NCBI GenBank assembly: GCA_027886185.1
Contig: WOAB01000233.1
Location: 1 to 64,000, forward strand
Source: Rheum nobile
Taxonomy: Eukaryota > Streptophyta > Magnoliopsida > Caryophyllales > Polygonaceae
Length of the DNA stretch: 64,000 nt
Direction: 5' to 3'
The position numbers and the translations under genes are program-made. This document shows positions 56,070 to 64,000 of the stretch, piece after piece. Each line of letters starts with the position of its first letter. The first letter of the stretch is position 1. The notes beneath the pieces were generated by a model. It made no database searches. It saw only the letters and a list, made by a program, of their open reading frames with translations, and was not told where the DNA came from.

Positions 56070-57775
56070 TGCCCTGTCTTTTTGTTTTCTTCAGCCTCGT
56101 GATTCAGAAAATGTAGAGAGCTTTCGTTGAATATGATTTTTCATTCTGTAACATGGACATTCTATCTAATAGAACTTAACATCTCTTTGGGAGTACATAA
56201 ACCTTAATGAAAGCATACGCTCCTGAACCTTTATTCTACTAATAAATTAGTTATTGCATTGCAAAAAGTTGAAGAATATCACTACATCAGGACTACTGCT
56301 ATTGATGTTACAATAATTTCTGACTAACCTTTCCTTTTTTCATATGTTGATTGAAAGCTACTTGTTATAATCATCTAGCAACGACTTGTCTTATTTGTCA
56401 TTATATCATTTTCTACTGTTAGCAGAAACGTAGTCTTCTTAGCAGGCACATGATTTGAATTATTTTTTTTTTTTTTTTCACAGTGAGGTGACATTCAATG
56501 ATTTTCTATGGTAAGTGTCTCCTTGAACTTCTACTCACACAATTTTTTTCTTGCAAAAATGATGTGAGGTTCTATGATCTCCTTAAAGTAGGGATATTTC
56601 TTCCATCATTTTTTTACTCTTTCAGGGCAAATTCTGTATTCTGGACTCGTGCTTTAAACATTCTTCTTCCACAAGCCTACATATTTCCTGAAAATCAGCA
56701 CGACACTTGTGAGTGTCAAGATTCTGGACCCTCATCTAATAATACTTAATAAGGAGAGACAGATTTAAGCAACAAAGTGAAATGTTGGATAGTTTTCCTG
56801 TTTGCAACCTCTACTAAATATGAATTGAAGTATAATATATGTTTTATGAATTATCATACCTTTGGTTATGATATGAAATTCAAAGTGTTTGGCAATACTT
56901 CCTGCAGGTTCTGTTTATCTGGCTCCTCTAATTCTATGATCATGTATTGTGCCTCATACCTCCTTCTTATGTTGATTTGATGTAATTTTGCCTGTGTATA
57001 TGCTACGTTGTTCATAGGTCTTTGAGCACTCACAATTGGACATATGTTTTGATACTAATGACTGTCATGTAGTTTGACTATATCTCATGCATAACATTTG
57101 TACTTTAATTTAGTCTTTGATGATGTCATATTTTCAACAACTTAGTTCATCATAATAATCTCTGCTTTATTATGACACATGATCATTATATGGGAGTTAG
57201 TAAACAAGGATGATATTTGGGAGTGTGAATTCGTCAACCTTTTCATTCATCTCTTTGTTAATTCATCAAATCAAGTGGCGAAACTTGCAGCCTGAGACTT
57301 CTTCATACTGTCAACACCATGGTTTTATAATGTTCCTTGGGTAGTTATGTTGTATATGAACCAAAATGTGTCCGGAGTTGAGCTGCCCAATATTGACCAC
57401 AATTTTTGGTGCTGAATTTGTGTTCTTGCTTGATTTTGTTAGTTATAAGTATTCATTTGAGGGCTTAACTTGTATGATCATGATGACTGATTCAGATAAT
57501 AAATCTATTGTTGTAGTAATTGATGACAAATCAATCGCAATCGATATTAAGTCTGAAATAGCCCGTGAGGCTCACATGTTTTAAGTATGATGTTGGAAAG
57601 CATTTAAGATTGGATGTTGTGTTGGTAGGCAAAAGGAACAGAGTTGCGCTCATTTGTAGGAATCAAGATGAAGGTCAGTAAAGAAGTTGGGATTGCTTAT
57701 CAGATGGTAGAGCTTCCTGCAGAATGTACGAAAGATGAAGTTCTTGAAATAGACTTTTTTTTTTTTTTTAAATGG
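56070..57775 (+). other. Further captured or noncoding CACTA cargo
   Basis: Contains exon-like tracts, for example 56625-56745 after TTTCAG (ending in TAA) and a stretch around 57640-57765. No family is recognised. A poly-T run lies at 56463. Confidence 0.4.
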
Positions 57776-57779
57776 ACTT

Positions 57780-58010
57780 TTTAGCCCGGATGTGTTTGGG
57801 TCCTGGCTAAAAACTCAACTTTTTTTTGTTTAAACAAAGGACTTTTTAGCCCGGATTTACCGAGATCCGGGCTAAAAGGTCTTGCTTTTTTAGCCCGGAC
57901 ATGTTTTAGACATCCGGGCTAAATACTCTATTATCACACCACTCTGAAGCCCGGACCTATTTTATGCTATATCCGGGCTATATGTAAAAAAAACGCCCAG
58001 GCTAAAAACA
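57780..58010. repeat. Right subterminal repeats of the CACTA element
   Basis: TAGCCCGGAT and ATCCGGGCTA alternate about eight times (57784-57980), many pairing as short hairpins around nonconserved loops. Confidence 0.75.
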
Positions 58011-58100
58011 CATTTGTGTATTAGTGGATTTTTCTTAGATTTTTTCATTTTAGTCTCACTCAGTTTTTTCCTCGATGCCCTCTAGTGTTTACAAGGGGTC

Positions 58101-58108
58101 TATTTATA
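58101..58108 (-). promoter_or_regulatory. TATA box of the pararetroviral promoter
   Basis: TATAAATA on minus, downstream of the last viral frame. Its position fits the promoter of the pregenomic transcript. Confidence 0.6.
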
Positions 58109-58299
58109 GAGCTTGAGATGACATAAGATGCCCTTCAAGACTCTTGTATAGTCTTATGTCCCGACAGAGTTGATAAGGCAAACAATGCCATGATAAAAGA
58201 AAAAGTAAAAAGCTTAAAGAAAACACAGTAAAAGATAGCTGACTCCTTTTTCTGAGATTCCTTCTGGTTCTTCACACGGCTCTGCAGATCTGAGGTGAA

Positions 58300-59540
58300 G
58301 CATATTGTTTTTTAATCCATGCAATACTTGATGTTGTACCAACCTTCTTCTCCAATGTTTGTTTCCCATCCTTCACAGTCTTCGAGTTCTATTTCCAATT
58401 CTTGCATGAGATTTTTCGAATAAACTTCATCCCAAACCATTAAAGTATCCCAAAGAAAGTCTTGTCCATGCTTGGATAGGTAGATTCCTTATTCTATGTT
58501 TCTCAAGTATCTTAATATTGATTCTGACGACTCAATAGCTTCTTGGAAATAAGGACGTAACACATTTGAGAGGATTGATGTAGTGTTTCCAATTTTGATT
58601 ATAAAGCAATCACTTTCTTTATATTGATAGAGGTATTCATAAATGTAGAACAATCCCATGGCTCAAGCTTCAGTTGGATTCTTGATATGTGGTTGTCTTC
58701 TGGTAATGGGATCTTCAACAAACGTATTTGTCTCTTGGATAAACCTCAACAGATAATGTGATGACTTAGACTTTTCATTCTCTATTTCGATGATAGCACA
58801 ATTGACGAAACTTAGTAATTCACTTGCACCTTCCCACTTGAAGACTCTATCAAACATGTACCTATGAAATTTAGTGAAATATTTTTTGTATAATGCGCTC
58901 CATGGTAGTGGTCTTCCTCCAAAGATTATGTTACACATTCCATATGCCCATGCCTTAAGAACCCCAATATCATCTTTCTAATTTGCTGGTAAACTAATTC
59001 CCCCTACTCCAGAGTTATTAGGAAAGAAGATCATTGTCCCCCATTCTTCCCAAACGTCATTAAAAGGGCCTCCTTCTTTGCATATCACGTATGAGTACCA
59101 TTTTGGAAAATTCGTGTACTCCCAATAACCCTTCAACTTTTCCTGGAGCTCCTAAGGACGTTGAAGCATTTTATTGGTTATCTCTAGCTCCAAGATTCTT
59201 GAACATATGTTATGACTTGCTAACTTAAGCATCGAGCGACACCTTGAACTAATGGTTTCATCTAAAAGAAAAGTTGCAAACTTACTGAGAGGTGACACCC
59301 ATCCTTGATGATACTTCTTTCTATCAGTAAATTCTTTTTTTTTCTGCCTCTGAGAGGCAGATTTTGGTGGCAGATTGAACCATCATTTTCATTTCTTCTT
59401 ATGGGAAATCCTCGAATCCATAGCTCTGATAAAATTTTCCAATAACTTGACTCTTCGTGTTGTTCTTGCTTGTTGAGGCCTTTGATTGATTGGACATTAT
59501 TTTTATTTGCAAGTTCTCGTGTTAGACTATCCGCCAATGA
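58300..59540 (-). pseudogene. Degenerate downstream pararetroviral frame
   Basis: Similarity-bearing frames run from the end of RNase H (an A-D-S-L-T-R-E motif near 59530, after a nonsense codon at 59553-59555) through 59262. A separate Trp/Phe-rich coding-like stretch then runs about 59250-58300 with several stops. The latter has no domain that I recognise. It may be the small 3' frame of some endogenous caulimovirids. Confidence 0.5.
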
Positions 59541-59552
59541 ATTATTTGATCC

Positions 59553-60761
59553 CTACACATGTTCAATATTAAAAGAATACTGGTTAAGTGCCAATTGCCA
59601 ACGCAAGAGCCTCCCTTGTGCTTTCATATTATCAAGGTTATTTTGAATAAACCCTAGTATTCCTTTACAGTCAGTTCTAACTGTAAAAGGTTTAGAAGCG
59701 AGAAAGATTATAAATTTATTAATTCCTTTCAAGATAGCAAGTATCTCTTTTTCCATAACAGTGTAATTGCGCGGAGCTTTGTTGAAGCTCCTACTGTTGT
59801 ACCTGCAAAGCTTGTTATCTTTCTTTATTTTCAAAACATCACCCCAATGGAAGTTACTAGCATCTGTCTCAAGAACAAATTCATCTTCTTCATTGGGTAA
59901 TGTCAGCACAAGCAAATTCATACACCGTTTTTTAAGCTCTTGAACTACTTTAGTGTCTTGATTGGTCCAATTCCAAACTTCCTCTTTTTTCACCTTAACT
60001 TGTAAAGGCTTTCTAAGGTTAGCTAAGTCTTTTATAAAATCAGATGCATAGGTAAGACATCCTAAAAATATTTCTTGTTGCTTTCTATCCTCTATCTTAT
60101 TAGGAAATTCTTCAACTTTGTTCAAGATATGATATTGTAATATTATTTCTCCAACTTTTATTTTTAGCCCTAGGAACTCAATTTCTTGTTCAGCATAAAT
60201 GCATTCTTTATGTCCTAATATTATGCCATGTTCTACGCATTTTAAAGTTACTGCTTTTAGATCATGCCTATGTTGTTCTAAGGTTTTTGAAAAGATTAAA
60301 ATATCATCAATGTAAACATGACAACAATGCTTAAGGCTTTTAAAGATTTTATCCATCATTCTCTGCAATATTTCTAGCGCATTCTTTAATCCAAATGGTA
60401 TAACTATCCACTCGTAATGGCCTTGTGGTGCACTAAAAGCTGTTAAAGGAATACTATCTTTTTTCATTTTAATTTGCCAATATCCACTCTTACAATCCAT
60501 TTTTGAAAACCAGGTGGCACCCTGTATTCTATTAAAAAATACTATTTTATTTGGAATATAATATCCATCAAAGACAGTATTATCATTAAGCCTTTTATAA
60601 TTGATAACCATTCTAGCTTTACCTCTCTTTTCTTCTGCATGGTTTCTAACCATGAAAGCATGACTAGAATGAAGACTATGACTTTCTCTAATTAATCTCT
60701 TCTTTAATAGCTCATCTATTTGCTCTTTAAATTCTTGTTCATCTTTATAGGCATAAACCAT
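59553..60761 (-). pseudogene. Pararetroviral reverse transcriptase-RNase H
   Basis: A 402-codon open stretch with the RT motifs in order, including the catalytic Y-I-D-D near 60320, followed by RNase H (E-T-D-A-S start, T-D-C-K motif). It is part of a larger polyprotein, so the ATG at 60761 is not a natural start. The frame breaks from the protease segment near 60790 and ends in a premature stop before the conserved tail. Confidence 0.85.
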
Positions 60762-60790
60762 TTGCTTGACTCTAATGATACTTTTAGAAT

Positions 60791-61626
60791 CTATTCTATT
60801 TTAACAAATGACTTATCTCTATCCCAAAATTTTAGAGGATCTTCTGAATATAATTCTTTACACAACTCTTTTTGTTGTTTAATAATTTCTTCCTTCGTTG
60901 TGAGCTCATTTATAGATAGTTCAAATTCTCTATGTGTAGGAATAATGATATGCTCATCACCATGCTTACTGCGCATAAACTCTATTTTTTTATGGATATA
61001 AGCATGTTTCATCTTCTTGACCATGTAATTTTGCTCACTAGCCCAAAGAATAGGAATTACGCAAAGATATTCCCCTATCATGATAGGTAAGTCTAAAATG
61101 ACTTCAGAATGAGTCATAATACTACTATCAGCTATCCTGACTTGGATAGGTTTGGATGCAGGCTTCCACATGAATTCAAGAAATAAATCTTTCTTTTCGA
61201 AGCATATAGAGCAACCACTATCTATGAATGCACATAATTCATAATGATTGAATCCTTCTATGGATATAGTGTTAGGGATGTAGATGTTGTTTGGATTAGT
61301 AACCCTGAAATTCTCTTCCATTTCCATATTTGTTTCTTCATCTCCTTTATAAACAGGTTCACTTATGATTCTAGTTTTAAATTCTTTCATCTTTTTAGAT
61401 GTAGAGGCTTCTCCTTGTGGTGAAGGTGAAAAGGTTGGTGAGAACAAGGAGCTGGAGCTAGAGCTTGAACTTATTGTGGATCCTAGATCTATGTTATGTC
61501 TAGATGGTTCCCTCAGTGTTCGTCCCATGCTATTTACTTCCAATTTTCTAGTTAAAGCAGCCAGCAAACTAGCTATATCTTCATCAACCGTATAGTGATT
61601 CTCTTCTTTATGAATTTTGGTAGAAG
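60791..61626 (-). pseudogene. Pararetroviral aspartic protease segment
   Basis: A frame open from the LTR junction at 61626 to a stop at 60791. An I-D-S-G protease active-site motif lies near 61225, and hydrophobic strands follow as in retropepsins. The frame runs straight into the gypsy LTR at 61627, so the upstream part of the polyprotein has been displaced. Confidence 0.8.
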
Positions 61627-64000
61627 TGTAACACTCCCGACTTATGTCGGTAGTGTCACACGCCAGTGATCTCAGACTTTAAGTCCAAAGTCACCCAAGG
61701 CTTTAATCAGAACAATTTATGCATAAATACAATTATAAATAAGAGTAAACAGTGAAAGACTTTTGAAACAATTATCGAATCTTAATTAATATTCCCCTTG
61801 TAAATTGAGAAGATAAGTTTTACAAATGATATTGAAATTACAGTGGAAGACTTTAAATAAATCTTAATTACCTGACTATGTTATAACCCTTTTGCCTATT
61901 ACATTAATTAGGAAATTTAAATATCATATTTCAACAACCTTGAAAATTTCTCAAAACTAAACTTCAACCGCAAGCCTTCTTCTCTATCTCGTTACTCCTA
62001 AACAACTTGAGGCAAGTCTACTAATGTGCAGTATAGGACAAATGACACCAGCCAATCATGCAAGAAAAATAAAAGGTTGATCAGTGTAATGAAAGACTAT
62101 GCAAGGGTTCAAACAAAATGGTTCTTGTGATTGTATTCAGTTACTATCAGTATCTCTCGAATAAAAACCGATTGGCGATATATAACCCATATACTCTCAC
62201 TGAAACGAAGGATGGACAAAAGAGATATGCACCAAGAGAATACCCGAATGAATGTGGGTATTATGGGAAGAAGATATGATTTGTTTGAGAACGTTTTAAA
62301 TTACACACAACATATATAAAACTCCATTGAATAATTGGGCCCGACCAACCTTACCGCATAATGCGAATCCAGATTGGAGAGACGACCCGCTTAAGCTGGA
62401 GCACGAGCGGTTTCTAAGTTGTACTTCTCGCTCAAATTTTATAAATTATGTGCTCGCAACACTTATCTTATTTAATTTCAACACATCATAATTATTCTAA
62501 AAGCTTTTAACACAATCTCGAATACAACGAGAACAATACAAGGTGACATTACGTCCAACCCAATTGCACTAGCAAGGTACCTAAACACATCTTATCCTTA
62601 ACGGGTGGATAAGAAGCAATGGTCAGGACCTTAAAAGTATTAGGGAATTATTCCGACTAATACCGAGTTATAAAGAGATCATTATGTCTCGCAAGGTCAT
62701 AACATCTCTGACACACATGACTATTGAAGTCCATACTTAATTACTATAAAGTCCACACATAACAAACAAAGTCCACACACAATACTGTCATTACGACGAT
62801 AACAACAATAATGATATATACCTACATATACTATATATATCAATTATAACTATCATCCTAGATACAAAATTATTTAAAGCACACAAGTGTTCCTAAACAT
62901 TAATTAGGTTTTAAAAATTACCCAAATAATTAACATTTATTTTAATAGTCAAAAGAATAACTGAAATGACAAGAGCGAACCACCACTTGCCTTGAATCAC
63001 GAAGAAGGTTGAACAGTGTATCGGAGATGATTGCTTTCGAAAAGCAAATTGGCTCCTTGCTTAATCTTCGTTCCAAAAGAATTTTTGAGACGTACCCAAA
63101 CACACACAATAAATAAATTATAATTAGGTAATTTATTTAATATCCAAATTTGAAGGATACAATGTCTCGGTTCCTAATTGAATTTTATTTATCTCATAAA
63201 CAAATCAATTTTAAGGTTTTTTGATTAAACGATTATTTATACGATTAAAAAACAATTAGTCATATATTCTAAATAATCATATCATAAATAAATTAATCTC
63301 ATAATTTATTTATAAGGCTAAAAATTTCAACTCAACATATTATCTAGATGAAAAGTTGTAAATTAACCATTCATAATATAAGATAATACCCAAAATAATT
63401 ATAATTAATTTAATTTTAATATTTATAAAATTAAATTAATCCCAACTAATTATATAGTAATCTAGATTAATTTAATTAACCTAGATTAAGGCAAATAAAA
63501 AAATAAAAAAATCGAAATCAGATAATCCCGATTTTACCAAAACAGGACGCGGTGGTAGGCGGCGATTTCCGGCGAAATTGGAGGTCTGTCAGCGGAGGTA
63601 CGGTGGCGGAGAGTGAGGGCTTTTGAATTATACTTGAAGACGAAGCCAATGGTGTAGACAATTGCAATGAAGAAGCTTCAACAAGAACGAATTTTAGCCA
63701 ATAACAGATGTGTCGGATTTTAGGGTTCGTGAAGAAGATCGATTATATTGGATGCCTAAATGACATCGGTTTGGGGAGTATTTATAGGAGTTTGATTGCC
63801 CATAACATTCTCTACACAATCGTGACAGATTTGGGCAAATACGATCCTGAATCGAATCCAATTTCGCCAAAAACGTGAATGACTCGTTCGAAATATTTCT
63901 TGCCTTCCGTGGAGATATTCGATCTTATCCGGGCACGATTCTTTCCGATTCCACAACGATTATATGCGTCAAGATATACTCTACAAATCCCACAATTTAA
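61627..64000 (-). mobile_element. Gypsy LTR in minus orientation, running off the window
   Basis: On minus it ends GGAGTGTTACA at 61627. Blocks matching the solo LTR at 32107-34691 occur in the right order: AAAGCCTTGGGTGAC near 61695, CCAATCTGGATTCGC near 62360, and AAGGCAAGTGGTGGTTCGCTC near 62975. At least 2.37 kb is inside the window and the other end is not reached. No primer site abuts its end at 61627, so it is a 3' LTR or a solo LTR. A 5-bp duplication would start with AGAAG at 61622. Confidence 0.75.

Larger units (their letters stand above)
54340..56070 (+). pseudogene. Captured fragment resembling a PP2A B''/TON2-type regulatory subunit
   Basis: An exon-like segment at 54349-54508 follows a GTTGTAG acceptor and encodes Y-E-N-F-C-R-I, F-S-P-P-N-F, F-E-K-D-E-Q-G-R-I-A and L-P-F-Y-L-Y-V-I-R. 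A second at 55981-56045, after a TTATTCAG acceptor, encodes V-S-L-T-H-T-R-I-D-M-S-E-L-D-E and then meets TGA. These two fit, in order, the EF-hand-type B'' subunit family (TONNEAU2/FASS) as I remember it. Between them lie other exon-like pieces (55586-55663 with clean splice signals at both ends) that I do not recognise. The premature stop and missing remainder make it a fragment. Identity is inferred, not aligned. Confidence 0.55.
53469..58026. mobile_element. Non-autonomous CACTA transposon carrying gene fragments
   Basis: The left end reads CACTAGTACACAAATGCTC; the right end in reverse complement reads CACTAATACACAAATGTG. Both termini are followed by subterminal arrays of TAGCCCGGAT / ATCCGGGCTA words (53500-53880 and 57780-58010) in both orientations, the usual CACTA subterminal architecture. 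The expected 3-bp duplication is not evident (ACT before, GAT after). No transposase is recognised. The interior holds intron-containing gene fragments, so it appears to have captured genomic host sequence. Confidence 0.82.
58027..61626 (-). mobile_element. Endogenous pararetrovirus (Caulimoviridae), degenerate
   Basis: On minus: a polyprotein segment with aspartic protease, reverse transcriptase and RNase H (61626-59553), a further degenerate frame (about 59540-58300), then an intergenic region with a TATA box. No integrase or LTR of its own, as expected for a caulimovirid. The wording around the RT is typical of plant pararetroviruses rather than gypsy elements. It is disabled by stops and a frameshift, and is cut by a CACTA element on the left and a gypsy LTR on the right. 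Its 5' coding part probably continues beyond the LTR outside the window. Genus is not assigned. Confidence 0.85.

Overview
This window reads as nuclear DNA of a flowering plant, most likely a eudicot. It is AT-rich, its genes have GT-AG introns, and its repeats are plant families: a MULE carrying a Ulp1 gene, plant Ty3/gypsy and Ty1/copia elements, an L1 LINE with RNase H, Helitrons, a CACTA element and an endogenous caulimovirid. I cannot name the species. The only ordinary host gene I can support is a GPI-anchored lipid-transfer protein gene at 51365-52592 (+).

Layout. 1-4757: old LTR-like debris, a Helitron-type terminus, a hairpin and a MITE. 4767-20032: one complete 15.3 kb Mutator-like element (MULE) bounded by terminal inverted repeats (TIRs) and an exact 9-bp target-site duplication (TSD), TTAATTTAA. 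It holds a frameshifted MuDR-type transposase and at least five further gene units: a two-exon 122-aa orphan, a GRF zinc-finger protein with a C-terminal membrane segment, two small proteins that look PB1-like and paralogous, and a seven-exon Ulp1-type cysteine protease with a DUF1985-like region (1025 aa, intact by my splice model). A recurring noncoding module built on CCTGACAAA...TACTGTAA lies between and inside these genes. 20137-23089: a second inverted-repeat element filled with two satellite families (about 147 bp and about 60 bp). 23735-31876: a full-length gypsy element with TSD CTTTG. 32107-34691: a 2.6 kb solo gypsy LTR with TSD TCCCT. 36680-38800: a truncated LINE. 39304-50583: related Helitron-like elements, two joined head to tail, one holding a SIRE-like copia element at 43864-50264.

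The right part is an endogenous pararetrovirus (Caulimoviridae, minus strand), split by a gene-capturing CACTA transposon (53469-58026) in its presumed promoter/leader and by a gypsy LTR (from 61627, running off the window) in its polyprotein.

The most interesting object is the 15.3 kb MULE. Its transposase is broken by several frameshifts, whereas at least four accessory genes have open, correctly spliceable frames. That is unexpected for a decaying transposon and suggests a multi-gene MULE lineage whose accessory genes matter. No tRNA, rRNA or CRISPR was seen.
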